A DNA stretch of 64,000 nucleotides, taken from positions 15,626,001-15,690,000 of the forward strand of contig NC_079879.1 in the NCBI RefSeq assembly GCF_029227915.1, in the 5' to 3' direction. The notes under the pieces are model-generated. The model was not told the DNA's origin and ran no database searches. It worked only from the letters and a program-made list of their open reading frames with translations. Both the position numbers and the translations under genes were made by a program. Each line of letters opens with the position of its first letter. Positions within the stretch are counted from its first letter, which is position 1. This stretch comes from Hydractinia symbiolongicarpus. Taxonomy: Eukaryota; Cnidaria; Hydrozoa; Anthoathecata; Hydractiniidae. This document shows positions 48,129 through 61,401 of this stretch, in pieces.

Positions 48129-50270
48129 AAGTCTGTAATATGGTGTTTGCAGTCTAATAAAGGCTTCACACGTAAATCACGTGGTTCCATTTGCCTGTGC
48201 AGGTTACCATTGGACTATTCCTTCCAGTCTCAATGCGCTGCAACGTCCCAAGTCGTTTTCATTGGCGAAGTTGCCTTAGAACACTCTTAAGTACGTGCAA
48301 AGTCCTATAAAGTCTGTAATATAGCCTTTTGCAGTCTAATAAAGGCCTCACACGTAAATCACGTGGTTTCACCTGTCTGCGCAGGTTACCATTGGCCTAG
48401 TCCTTCCAGCCTCAATCCGCTACAACGTCCCAAGTCGTTTTCATTAGTGCCGTTGCCTTACAACACTCTTAACTTCATGCACAGTCCTATAAAGTCTGTA
48501 ATATGGTGTTTGCAGTCTAATAAAGGCCTCACACGTTAATCACGTGGTTCCATTTGCCTGTGCAGGTTACCATTGGTCTATTCCTTCCAGTCTCAATGCG
48601 CTACAACGTCCCAAGTCGTTTTCATTATCGCCGTTGCCTTACAACACTCTTAACTACCTGCACAGTCCTATAAAGTCTGTAATATGGTGTTTGCAGTCTA
48701 ATAAAGGCTTCACACGTAAATCACGTGGTTTCACCTGCCTGCGCAGGTTACCTTTGGACTAATCGTTCCAATCCCAATGTGCTACAACGTCCCAAGTCGT
48801 TTTCATTAGCGCCGTTGCTTTACAACACTCTTAACTACGTGCACAGGCCTATAAAGGCTGTAATATGGCCTTTTGCAGTCTAATAAAGGCCTCACACGTA
48901 AATCACGTGGTTTCACCTGTCTGCGCAGGTTACCATTGGCCTAGTCCTTCCAGTCTCAATGCGCTGCAACGTCCCAAGTCGTTTTCATTAGCGCTGTTGC
49001 CTTAGAACACTCTTAACTACGTGCACAGTCCTATAAAGGCTATATTATGGCCTCTTGCAGTCTAATAAAGGCCTCACACGGTAATCACGTGGTTCCATTT
49101 GCCTGTGCAGGTTACCATTGGACTATTCCATCCAGTCTCAATGCGCTACAACGTCCCAAGTCGTTTTCATTATCGCCGTTGCCTTACAACACTCTTAACT
49201 ACCTGCACAGTCCTATAAAGGCTGTAATATGGCCTTTTGCAGTCTAATAAAGTCCTCACACGTAAATCACGTGGCTTCACCGGTCTGCGCAGGTTACCAT
49301 TGGCCTAGTCCTTCAAATCTCAATGTGCTACAACGTCCCAAGTCGTTTTCATTGGCGAAGTTGCCTTAGAACACTCTTTACTACGTGCACAGTCCTATAA
49401 AGGCTGTAATATGGCCTTTTGCAGTCTAATAAAGGCCTCACAAGTAAATCACGCGGTTCCATTCGCCTGTGCAGGTTACCATTGGACTTTTCCTTCCAGT
49501 CTCATTGCGCCACAACGTCCCAAGTCGTTTTCATTAGCGCCGTTGCCTTAGAACACTCTTAACTACGTGTACAGTCCTATAAAGACTGTAATATCGCCCT
49601 TTGCAGTCTAATAAAGGCCTCACACGTAAATCACGTGGATCCATTTGCCTGTGCAGGTTACCATTGGACTATTCCTTCCAGTCTCAATGCGCTGCAACGT
49701 CCCAAGTCGTTTTCATTGGCGAAGTTGCCTTAGAACACTCTTAACTACGTGCACAGTCCTATAAAGGCTGTATTATGGCCTTTTGCAGTCTAATAAAGGC
49801 CTCACACGTTAATCACGTGGTTCCATTTGCCTGTGCAGGTTACCATTGGTGTATTCCTTCCAGTCTCAATGCGCTACAACGTCGCAAGTTGTTTTCATTA
49901 TCGCCGTTGCCTTACAACACTCTTAACTTCGTGCACAGTCCTATAAAGGCTGTAATATGGCCTTTTGCAGTCTAATAAAGTCCTCACACGTAAATCACGT
50001 GGCTTCACCGGTCTGTGCAGGTTACCATTGGCCTAGTCCTTCCAATCCCAATGTGCTACAACGTCCCAAGTCGTTTTCATTAGCGCCGTTGCTTTACAAC
50101 ACTCTTAACTACGTGCACAGGCTTATAAAGGCTGTAATATGGCCTTTTGCAGTCTAATAAAAGCCTCACACGTAAATCACGCGGTTCCATTCGGCTGTGC
50201 AGGTTACCATTGGACTATTCCTTCCAGTCTCATTGCGCCACAACGTCCCAAGTCGTTTTCATTGGCGAAG
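48129..50270 (-). repeat. Mosaic-duplicated region, copy 1 (partner at 55211-56805)
   Basis: Three collinear pieces match the partner at different offsets: 48129-48729 at 7082, about 49130-49790 at 6718, and about 49957-50270 at 6536. Markers are CAATCCGCTACAACG, AACTTCATGCAC, CCTCACAAGTAAATC, ATATCGCCCTTTGC, CACGTGGATCC and GGCTTATAAAGG. The offset steps correspond to whole monomers (2 and 1) present here and absent there. Confidence 0.85.
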
Positions 50271-51240
50271 TTGCCTTAGAACACTCTTAAGTACGTGCAA
50301 AGTCCTATAAAGTCTGTATTATAGCCTTTTGCAGTCTAATAAAGGCCTCACACGTAAATCACGTGGTTCACATGCCTGCGCAGGTTACCTTTGGACTAAT
50401 TGTTCCACTCTCAATGTGCTACAACGTCCCAAGTCGTTTTCATTAGCGCCGTTGCTTTACAACACTCTTAACTCCTGCACAGTCCTATAAAGGCTGTAAT
50501 ATGGCCTTTTGCAGTCTAATAAAGTCCTCACACGTAAATCACGTGGCTTCACCGGTCTGCGCAGGTTACCATTGGCCTAGTCCTTCAAATCCCAATGTGC
50601 TACAACGTCCCAAGTCGTTTTCATTAGCAAAGTTGCCTTAGAACACTCTTTACTACGTCCACAGTCCTATAAAGGTTGTAATATGGCCTTTTGCAGTCTA
50701 ATAAAGACCTCACACGTAAATCACGTGGTTCCATTTGCCTTTGCAGGTTACCATTGGACTATTCCTTCCAGTCTCAATGCGCTGCAACGTCCCAAGTCGT
50801 TTTCATTGGCGAAGTTGCCTTAGAACACTCTTAAGTACGTGCAAAGTCCTATAAAGTCTGTATTATAGCCTTTTGCAGTCTAATAAAGGCCTCACACGTA
50901 AATCACGTGGTTCACATGCCTGCGCAGGTTACCTTTGGACTAATTGTTCCACTCTCAATGTGCTACAACGTCCCAAGTCGTTTTCATTAGCGCCGTTGCT
51001 TTACAACACTCTTAACTCCTGCACAGTCCTATAAAGGCTGTAATATGGCCTTTTGCAGTCTAATAAAGTCCTCACACGTAAATCACGTGGCTTCACCGGT
51101 CTGCGCAGGTTACCATTGGCCTAGTCCTTCAAATCCCTATGTGCTACAACGTCCCAAGTCGTTTTCATTAGCGAAGTTGCCTTAGAACACTCTTTACTAC
51201 GTCCACAGTCCTATAAAGGTTGTAATATGGCCTTTTGCAG
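50238..51240 (-). repeat. Tandem duplication of a trimer (544 bp, two copies)
   Basis: Anchors 50321, 50501 and 50683 recur at 50865, 51045 and 51227. Both copies have GTGGTTCACATGCC and TTAACTCCTGCAC, each one base shorter than usual, giving a 180-bp spacing. The copies part near 50690/51240 (AATAAAGACC against AATAAAAGCC). Confidence 0.87.
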
Positions 51241-52160
51241 TCTAATAAAAGCCGAACACGTAAATCACGTGGTTTCACCTGTCTGCGCAGGTTACCATTG
51301 GCCTAGTCCTTCCAGCCTCAATGCGCTACAACGTCCCAAGTCGTTTTCATTAGCGCCGTTGCTTTACAACACTCTTAACTACGTGCACAGGCCTATAAAG
51401 GCTGTAATATGGCTTTTGCAGTCTAATAAAGGCCTCACACGTTAATCACGTGGTTCTATTTGCCTGTGCAGGTTACCATTGGTCTATTCCTTCCAGTCTC
51501 AATGGGCTACAACGTCTCAAGTCGTTTTCATTATCACCGTTGCCTTACAACACTCTTAACTACGTGCACAGTCCTATAAAGTCTGTAATATGGTGTTTGC
51601 AGTCTAATAAAGGCTTCACACGTAAATCACGTGGTTTCACCTGCCTGCGCAGGTTACCTTTGGATTAATCGTTCCAATCCCAATGTGCTACAACGTCCCA
51701 AGTCGTTTTCATTAGCGCCGTTGCTTTACAACACTCTTTACTACGTCCACAGTCCTATAAAGGTTGTAATATGGCCTTTTGCAGTCTAATAAAAGCCGCA
51801 CACGTAAATCACGTGGTTTCACCTGTCTGCGCAGGTTACCATTGGCCTAGTCCTTCAAATCCCAATGTGCTACAACGTCCCAAGTCGTTTTCATTAGCAA
51901 AGTTGCCTTAGAACACTCTTTACTACGTCCACAGTCCTATAAAGGTTGTAATATGGCCTTTTGCAGTCTAATAAAGACCTCACACGTAAATCACGTGGTT
52001 CCATTTGCCTTTGCAGGTTACCATTAGACTATTCCTTCCAGTCTCAATGCGCTGCAACGTCCCAAGTCGTTTTCATTGGCGAAGTTGCCTTAGAACACTC
52101 TTAAGTACGTGCAAAGTCCTATAAAGTCTGTATTATAGCCTTTTGCAGTCTAATAAAGAC
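50540..52160 (-). repeat. Dispersed 9-monomer block, copy 1 (partner at 56895-58515)
   Basis: Anchors 50683, 50865, 51045, 51227, 51409, 51590, 51771, 51953 and 52135 match 57038 to 58490 at an offset of 6355 bp. Markers include TTAGCAAAGTTGCC, ATATGGCTTTTGC (one C lost), CAATGGGCTACAACGTCTC and CCATTAGACTATTCC. Small differences: AAAAGCCGAACACG near 51247 against AAAAGCCGCACACG, and CAACACTC near 51367 against CAACTCTC. Confidence 0.87.
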
Positions 52161-54550
52161 CTCACACGTAAATCACGTGGTTCCATTTGCCTTTGCAGGT
52201 TACCATTGGACTATTCCTTCCAGTCTCAATGTGCTGCAACGTCCCAAGTCGTTTTCATTGGCGAAGTTGCCTTAGAACACACTTAAGTACGTGCAAAGTC
52301 CTATAAAGTCTGTATTATAGCCTTTTGCAGTCTAATAAAGGCCTCACACGTAAATCACGTGGTTTCACCTGTCTGTGCAGGTTACCATTGGCCTAGTCCT
52401 TCCAGCCTCATTGCGCTACAACGTCCCAAGTCGTTTTCATTAGCGCCGTTGCTTTACAACACTCTTAACTACGTGCACAGGCCTATAAAGGCTGTAATAT
52501 GGCCTTTTGCAGTCTAATAAAGGCCTCACACGTTAATCACGTGGTTCTATTTGCCTGTGCAGGTTACCATTGGTCTATTCCTTCCAGTCTCAATGCGCTA
52601 CAACGTCCCAAGTCGTTTTCATTAGCGCCGTTGCCTTAGAACACTCTTAACTACGTGCACAGTCCTATAAAGGCTGTAATATGGCCTTTTGCAGTCTAAT
52701 AAAGGCCTCACACGTAAATCACGCGGTTTCATTCGCCTGTGCAGGTTACCATTGGACTATTCCTTCCAGTCTCATTGCGCCACAACGTCCCAAGTCGTTT
52801 TCATTAGTGCCGTTGCCTTACAACACTCTTAACTTCGTGCACAGTGCTATAAAGTCTGTAATATGGTGTTTGCAGTCTAATAAAGGCCTCACACGTTAAT
52901 CACGTGGTTCCATTTGCCTGTGCAGGTTACCATTGGTGTATTCCTTCCAGTCTCAATGCGCTACAACGTCCCAAGTCGTTTTCATTAGCGCCGTTGCCTT
53001 AGAACACTCTTAACTACGTGCACAGTCCTATAAAGGCTGTATTATGGCCTTTTGCAGTCTAATAAAGTCCTCACACGTAAATCACGTGGCTTCACCGGTC
53101 TGCGCAGGTTACCTTTGGACTAATAGTTCCAATCCCAATGTGCTACAACGTCCCAAGTCGTTTTCATTAGCGCCGTTGCTTTACAACACTCTTAACTACG
53201 TGCACAGGCCTATAAAGGCTGTAATATGGCCTTTTGCAGTCTAATAAAGGCCTCACACGTAAATCACGCGGTTCCATTCGCCTGTGCAGGTTACCATTGG
53301 ACTATTCCTTCCAGTCTCATTGCGCCACAACGTCCCAAGTCGTTTTCATTAGCGCCGTTGCCTTAAAACACTCTTAACTACGTGCACAGTCCTATAAAGG
53401 CTGTAATATGGCCTTTTGCAGTCTAATAAAGACCTCACACGTAAATCACGTGGTTCCATTTGCCTTTGCAGGTTACCATTGGACTATTCCTTCCAGTCTC
53501 AATGCGCCACAACGTCCCAAGTCGTTTTCATTAGCGCCGTTGCCTTAGAAAACTCTTAACTACGTGCACAGTCCTATAAAGGCTGTATTATGGCCTTTTG
53601 CAGTCTAATGAAGGCCTCACACGTTAATCACGTGGTTCCATTTGCCTGTGCAGGTTACCATTGGACTATTCCTTCCAGTCTCAATGCGCTACAACGTCCC
53701 AAGTCGTTTTCATTATCGCCGTTGCCTTACAACAGTCTTACTGCACAGTCCCATAAAGGCTGTAATATGGCCTTTTGCAGTCTAATAAAGTCCTGACACG
53801 TAAATCACGTGGCTTCACCGGTCTGCGCAGGTTACCGTTGGCCTAGTCCTTCAAATCCCAATGTGCTACAACGTCCCAAGTCGTTTTCATTAGCGAAGTT
53901 GCCTTAGAACACTCTTTACTACGTCCACAGTCCTATAAAGGTTGTAATACGGCCTTTTGCAGTCTAGTAAAAGCCGCACACGTAAATCACGTGGTTTCAC
54001 CTGTCTGCGCAGGTTACCATTGGCCTAGTCCTTCCAGCCTCAATGCGCTACAACGTCCCAAGTCGTTTTCATTAGCGCCGTTGCTTTACAACACTCTTAA
54101 CTACGTGCACAGGCCTATAAAGGCTGTAATATGGCCTTTTGCAGTCTAATAAAGGCCTCACACGTAAATCACGTGGTTTCACCTATCTGCGCAGGTTACC
54201 ATTGGCCTAGTCCTTCCAGTCTCAATGTGCTGCAACGTCCCAAGTCGTTTTCATTAGCGCCGCTGCCTTAGAACACTCTTAACTACGTGCACAGTCCTAT
54301 AAAGGCTGTATTATGGCCTTTTGCAGTCTATAAAAGGCCTCACACGTTAATCACGTGGTTCTATTTGCCTGTGCAGGTTACCATTGGTCTATTCCTTCCA
54401 GTCTCAATGCGCTACAACGTCCCAAGTCGTTTTCATTATCGCTGTTGCCTTACAACACTCTTAACTACCTGCACAGTCCTATAAAGTCTGTAATATGGTG
54501 TTTGCAGTCTAATAAAGGCTTCACACGTAAATCACGTGGTTTCACCTGCC
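52138..54550 (-). repeat. Dispersed 13-monomer block, copy 2 (partner at 42335-44747)
   Basis: Second copy of the block, 54 monomers away. It continues seamlessly into a region matching 46.9-47.6 kb, so it joins pieces that are separated in the 42-48 kb region. Confidence 0.9.
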
Positions 54551-55213
54551 TGCGCAGGTTACCTTTGGACTAATCGTTCCAATCCCAATGTGCTACGACG
54601 TCCCAAGTCGTTTTCATTAGCGCCGTTGCTTTACAACACTCTTAACTACGTGCACAGGCCTATAAAGGCTGTAATATGGCCTTTTGCAGTCTAATAAAGG
54701 CCTCACACGTAAATCACGTGGTTTCACCTGTCTGCACAGGTTACCATTGGCCTAGTCCTTCCAGTCTCAATGCGCTTCAACGTCCCAAGTCGTTTTCATT
54801 AGCGCCGTTGCCTTAGAACACTCTTAACTACGTGCACAGTCCTATAAAGGCTGTATTATGGCCTTTTGCAGTCTAATAAAGTCCTCACACGTAAATCACG
54901 TGGCTTCACCGGTCTGCGCAGGTTACCTTTGGACTAATAGTTCCAATCCCAATGTGCTACAACGTCCCAAGTCGTTTTCATTAGCGCCGTTGCTTTACAA
55001 CACTCTTAACTACGTGCACAGGCCTATAAAGGCTGTAATATGGCCTTTTGCAGTCTAATAAAGGCCTCACACGTAAATCACGCGGTTCCATTCGCCTGTG
55101 CAGGTTACCATTGGACTATTCCTTCCAGTCTCATTGCGCCACAACGTCCCAAGTCGTTTTCATTAGCGCCGTTGCCTTAGAACACTCTTAACTACGTGCA
55201 CAGTCCTATAAAG
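53267..55213 (-). repeat. Dispersed 10-11 monomer block, copy 2 (partner at 45640-47585)
   Basis: Overlaps the end of the 52138-54550 block: this locus matches 42.3-44.7 kb at offset 9803 and 45.6-47.6 kb at offset 7628, as expected because those two source regions are themselves duplicates. Confidence 0.88.
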
Positions 55214-56805
55214 TCTGTAATATGGTGTTTGCAGTCTAATAAAGGCTTCACACGTAAATCACGTGGTTCCATTTGCCTGTGCAGGTTACCATTGGACTAT
55301 TCCTTCCAGTCTCAATGCGCTGCAACGTCCCAAGTCGTTTTCATTGGCGAAGTTGCCTTAGAACACTCTTAAGTACGTGCAAAGTCCTATAAAGTCTGTA
55401 ATATAGCCTTTTGCAGTCTAATAAAGGCCTCACACGTAAATCACGTGGTTTCACCTGTCTGCGCAGGTTACCATTGGCCTAGTCCTTCCAGCCTCAATCC
55501 GCTACAACGTCCCAAGTCGTTTTCATTAGTGCCGTTGCCTTACAACACTCTTAACTTCATGCACAGTCCTATAAAGTCTGTAATATGGTGTTTGCAGTCT
55601 AATAAAGGCCTCACACGTTAATCACGTGGTTCCATTTGGCTGTGCAGGTTACCATTGGTCTATTCCTTCCAGTCTCAATGCGCTACAACGTCCCAAGTCG
55701 TTTTCATTATCGCCGTTGCCTTACAACACTCTTAACTACCTGCACAGTCCTATAAAGTCTGTAATATGGTGTTTGCAGTCTAATAAAGGCTTCACACGTA
55801 AATCACGTGGTTCCATTTGCCTGTGCAGGTTACCATTGGACTATTCCTTCCAGTCTCAATGCGCTACAACGTCACAAGTCGTTTTCATTATCGCCGTTGC
55901 CTTACAACACTCTTAACTACCTGCACAGTCCTATAAAGGCTGTAATATGGCCTTTTGCAGTCTAATAAAGTCCTCACACGTAAATCACGTGGCTTCACCG
56001 GTCTGCGCAGGTTACCATTGGCCTAGTCCTTCAAATCTCAATGTGCTACAACGTCCCAAGTCGTTTTCATTGGCGAAGTTGCCTTAGAACACTCTTTACT
56101 ACGTGCACAGTCCTATAAAGGCTGTAATATGGCCTTTTGCAGTCTAATAAAGGCCTCACAAGTAAATCACGCGGTTCCATTCGCCTGTGCAGGTTACCAT
56201 TGGACTTTTCCTTCCAGTCTCATTGCGCCACAACGTCCCAAGTCGTTTTCATTAGCGCCGTTGCCTTAGAACACTCTTAACTACGTGTACAGTCCTATAA
56301 AGACTGTAATATCGCCCTTTGCAGTCTAATAAAGGCCTCACACGTAAATCACGTGGATCCATTTGCCTGTGCAGGTTACCATTGGACTATTCCTTCCAGT
56401 CTCAATGCGCTGCAACGTCCCAAGTCGTTTTCATTGGCGAAGTTGCCTTAGAACACTCTTAACTACGTGCACAGTCCTATAAAGGCTGTATTATGGCCTT
56501 TTGCAGTCTAATAAAGTCCTCACACGTAAATCACGTGGCTTCACCGGTCTGTGCAGGTTACCATTGGCCTAGTCCTTCCAATCCCAATGTGCTACAACGT
56601 CCCAAGTCGTTTTCATTAGCGCCGTTGCTTTACAACACTCTTAACTACGTGCACAGGCTTATAAAGGCTGTAATATGGCCTTTTGCAGTCTAATAAAAGC
56701 CTCACACGTAAATCACGCGGTTCCATTCGGCTGTGCAGGTTACCATTGGACTATTCCTTCCAGTCTCATTGCGCCACAACGTCCCAAGTCGTTTTCATTA
56801 GCGCC
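55211..56805 (-). repeat. Mosaic-duplicated region, copy 2 (partner at 48129-50270)
   Basis: Shorter by three monomers than its partner. It carries the same rare markers (CAATCCGCTACAACG near 55495, AACTTCATGCAC near 55551, CACGTGGATCC near 56353). A private change is CATTTGGCTGTGC near 55634. Confidence 0.85.
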
Positions 56806-56910
56806 GTTGCTTTACAACACTCTTAACTCCTGCACAGTCCTATAAAGGCTGTAATATGGTCTTTTGCAGTCTAATAAAGTCCTCACACGTAAATCACGTG
56901 GCTTCACCGG

Positions 56911-59475
56911 TCTGCGCAGGTTACCATTGGCCTAGTCCTTCAAATCCCAATGTGCTACAACGTCCCAAGTCGTTTTCATTAGCAAAGTTGCCTTAGAACA
57001 CTCTTTACTACGTCCACAGTCCTATAAAGGTTGTAATATGGCCTTTTGCAGTCTAATAAAGACCTCACACGTAAATCACGTGGTTCCATTTGCCTTTGCA
57101 GGTTACCATTGGACTATTCCTTCCAGTCTCAATGCGCTGCAACGTCCCAAGTCGTTTTCATTGGCGAAGTTGCCTTAGAACACTCTTAAGTACGTGCAAA
57201 GTCCTATAAAGTCTGTATTATAGCTTTTTGCAGTCTAATAAAGGCCTCACACGTAAATCACGTGGTTCACATGCCTGCGCAGGTTACCTTTGGACTAATT
57301 GTTCCACTCTCAATGTGCTACAACGTCCCAAGTCGTTTTCATTAGCGCCGTTGCTTTACAACACTCTTAACTCCTGCACAGTCCTATAAAGGCTGTAATA
57401 TGGCCTTTTGCAGTCTAATAAAGTCCTCACACGTAAATCACGTGGCTTCACCGGTCTGCGCAGGTTACCATTGGCCTAGTCCTTCAAATCCCAATGTGCT
57501 ACAACGTCCCAAGTCGTTTTCATTAGCGAAGTTGCCTTAGAACACTCTTTACTACGTCCACAGTCCTATAAAGGTTGTAATATGGCCTTTTGCAGTCTAA
57601 TAAAAGCCGCACACGTAAATCACGTGGTTTCACCTGTCTGCGCAGGTTACCATTGGCCTAGTCCTTCCAGCCTCAATGCGCTACAACGTCCCAAGTCGTT
57701 TTCATTAGCGCCGTTGCTTTACAACTCTCTTAACTACGTGCACAGGCCTATAAAGGCTGTAATATGGCTTTTGCAGTCTAATAAAGGCCTCACACGTTAA
57801 TCACGTGGTTCTATTTGCCTGTGCAGGTTACCATTGGTCTATTCCTTCCAGTCTCAATGGGCTACAACGTCTCAAGTCGTTTTCATTATCACCGTTGCCT
57901 TACAACACTCTTAACTACGTGCACAGTCCTATAAAGTCTGTAATATGGTGTTTGCAGTCTAATAAAGGCTTCACACGTAAATCACGTGGTTTCACCTGCC
58001 TGCGCAGGTTACCTTTGGATTAATCGTTCCAATCCCAATGTGCTACAACGTCCCAAGTCGTTTTCATTAGCGCCGTTGCTTTACAACACTCTTTACTACG
58101 TCCACAGTCCTATAAAGGTTGTAATATGGCCTTTTGCAGTCTAATAAAAGCCGCACACGTAAATCACGTGGTTTCACCTGTCTGCGCAGGTTACCATTGG
58201 CCTAGTCCTTCAAATCCCAATGTGCTACAACGTCCCAAGTCGTTTTCATTAGCAAAGTTGCCTTAGAACACTCTTTACTACGTCCACAGTCCTATAAAGG
58301 TTGTAATATGGCCTTTTGCAGTCTAATAAAGACCTCACACGTAAATCACGTGGTTCCATTTGCCTTTGCAGGTTACCATTAGACTATTCCTTCCAGTCTC
58401 AATGCGCTGCAACGTCCCAAGTCGTTTTCATTGGCGAAGTTGCCTTAGAACACTCTTAAGTACGTGCAAAGTCCTATAAAGTCTGTATTATAGCCTTTTG
58501 CAGTCTAATAAAGGCCTCACACGTAAATCACGTGGTTCACATGCCTGCGCAGGTTACCTTTGGACTAATTGTTCCACTCTCAATGTGCTACAACGTCCCA
58601 AGTCGTTTTCATTAGCGCCGTTGCTTTACAACACTCTTAAGTCCTGCACAGTCCTATAAAGGCTGTAATATGGCCTTTTGCAGTCTAATAAAGTCCTCAC
58701 ACGTAAATCACGTGGCTTCACCGGTCTGCGCAGGTTACCATTGGCCTAGTCCTTCAAATCCCAATGTGCTACAACGTCCCAAGTCGTTTTCATTAGCGAA
58801 GTTGCCTTAGAACACTCTTTACTACGTCCACAGTCCTATAAAGGTTGTAATATGGCCTTTTGCAGTCTAATAAAAGCCGCACACGTAAATCACGTGGTTT
58901 CACCTGTCTGCGCAGGTTACCATTGGCCTAGTCCTTCCAGCCTCAATGCGCTACAACGTCCCAAGTCGTTTTCATTAGCGCCGTTGCTTTACAACACTCT
59001 TAACTACGTGCACAGGCCTATAAAGGCTGTAATATGGCTTTTGCAGTCTAATAAAGGCCTCACACGTTAATCACGTGGTTCTATTTGCCTGTGCAGGTTA
59101 CCATTGGTCTATTCCTTCCAGTCTCAATGGGCTACAACGTCTCAAGTCGTTTTCATTATCACCGTTGCCTTACAACACTCTTAACTACGTGCACAGTCCT
59201 ATAAAGTCTGTAATATGGTGTTTGCAGTCTAATAAAGGCTTCACACGTAAATCACGTGGTTTCACCTGCCTGCGCAGGTTACCTTTGGATTAATCGTTCC
59301 AATCCCAATGTGCTACAACGTCCCAAGTCGTTTTCATTAGCGCCGTTGCTTTACAACACTCTTTACTACGTCCACAGTCCTATAAAGGTTGTAATATGGC
59401 CTTTTGCAGTCTAATAAAAGCCGCACACGTAAATCACGTGGTTTCACCTGTCTGCGCAGGTTACCATTGGCCTAG
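56911..59475 (-). repeat. Tandem duplication of a 7-monomer block (1270 bp, two copies)
   Basis: Anchors 57038 through 58126 recur at 58308 through 59396, offset 1270 bp. Both copies contain GTGGTTCACATGCC, the 180-bp unit, ATATGGCTTTTGC and CAATGGGCTACAACGTCTC. Differences: TAGCTTTTTGC near 57221 against TAGCCTTTTGC, and TTAACTCC near 57368 against TTAAGTCC. A third, older copy is the block at 50540-52160. Confidence 0.88.
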
Positions 59476-61213
59476 TCCTTCCAGCCTCAATGCGCTACAA
59501 CGTCCCAAGTCGTTTTCATTAGCGCCGTTGCTTTACAACACTCTTAACTACGTGCACAGGCCTATAAAGGCTGTAATATGGCCTTTTGCAGTCTAATAAA
59601 GGCCTCACACGTTAATCACGTGGTTCTATTTGCCTGTGCAGGTTACCATTGGTCTATTCCTTTCAGTCTCAATGCGCTACAACGTCCCAAGTCGTTTTCA
59701 TTAGCGCCGTTGCTTTACAACACTCTTAACTACGTGCACAGGCCTATAAAGGCTGTAATATGGCCTTTTGCAGTCTAATAAAGGCCTCACACGTAAATCA
59801 CGTGGTTTCACCTGTCTGCGCAGGTTACCATTGGCCTAGTCCTTCCAGTCTCAATGCGCTGCAACGTCCCAAGTCGTTTTCATTAGCGCTGTTGCCTTAG
59901 AACACTCTTAACTACGTGCACAGTCCTATAAAGGCTATATTATGGCCTCTTGCAGTCTAATAAAGGCCTCACACGTTAATCACGTGGTTCCATTTGCCTG
60001 TGCAGGTTACCATTGGACTATTCCTTCCAGTCTCAATGCGCTACAACGTCCCAAGTTGTTTTCATTATCGCCGTTGCCTTACAACACTCTTAACTACCTG
60101 CACAGTCCTATAAAGGCTGTAATATGGCCTTTTGCAGTCTAATAAAGTCCTCACACGTAAATCACGTGGCTTTACCGGTCTGCGCAGGTTACCATTGGCC
60201 TAGTCCTTCAAATCTCAATGTGCTACAACGTCCCAAGTCGTTTTCATTGGCGAAGTTGCCTTAGAACACTCTTTACTACGTGCACAGTCCTATAAAGGCT
60301 GTAATATGGCCTTTTGCAGTCTAATAAAGGCCTCACAAGTAAATCACGCGGTTCCATTCGCCTGTGCAGGTTACCATTGGACTATTCCTTCCAGTCTCAA
60401 TGCGCTGCAACGTCCCAAGTCGTTTTCATTGGCGAAGTTGCCTTAGAACACTCTTAAGTACGTGCAAAGTCCTATAAAGTCTGTATTATAGCCTTTTGCA
60501 GTCTAATTAAGGCCTCACACGTAAATCACGTGGTTTCACCTGTCTGCGCAGGTTACCATTGGCCTAGTCCTTCCAGCCTCAATGCGCTACAACGTCCCAA
60601 GTCGTTTTCATTAGTGCCGTTGCCTTACAACACTCTTAACTTCATGCACAGACCTATAAAGTCTGTAATATGGTGTTTGCAGTCTAATAAAGGCCTCACA
60701 CGTTAATCACGTGGTTCCATTTGCCTGTGCAGGTTACCATTGGTCTATTCCTTCCAGTCTCAATGCGCTACAACGTCCCAAGTCGTTTTCATTATCGCCG
60801 TTGCCTTACAACACTCTTAACTACCTGCACAGTCCTATAAAGTCTGTAATATGGTGTTTGCAGTCTAATAAAGGCTTCACACGTAAATCACGTGGTTTCA
60901 CCTGCCTGCGCAGGTTACCTTTGGAATAATCGTTCCAATCCCAATGTGCTACAACGTCCCAAGTCGTTTTCATTAGCGCCGTTGCTTTACAACACTCTTA
61001 ACTACGTGCACAGGCCTATAAAGGCTGTAATATGGCCTTTTGCAGTCTAATAAAGGCCTCACGCGTAAATCACGTGGCTTCACCGGTCTGCGCAGGTTAC
61101 CATTGGCCTAGTCCTTCAAATCTCAATGTGCTACAACGTCCCAAGTCGTTTTCATTGGCGAAGTTGCCTTAGAACACTCTTTACTACGTGCACAGTCCTA
61201 TAAAGGCTGTAGT

Positions 61214-61401
61214 ATGGCCTTTTGCAGTCTAATAAAGGCCTCACAAGTAAATCACACGGTTCCATTCGCCTGTGCAGGTTACCATTGGACTATTCCTTCC
61301 AGTCTCATTGCGCCACAACGTCCCAAGTCGTTTTCATTAGCGCCGTTGCCTTAGAACACTCTTAACTCTTAACACGTGTACAGTCCTATAAAGGCTGTAA
61401 T
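61214..61401 (-). repeat. 188-bp monomer (6-bp local duplication)
   Basis: CACTCTTAACTCTTAACACG at about 61358-61377 contains an extra ACTCTTA-like repeat relative to the usual CACTCTTAACTACGTG. The anchor spacing is 188 bp (61214 to 61402), the longest in the window. Found once; slippage duplication is the simple explanation. Confidence 0.87.
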
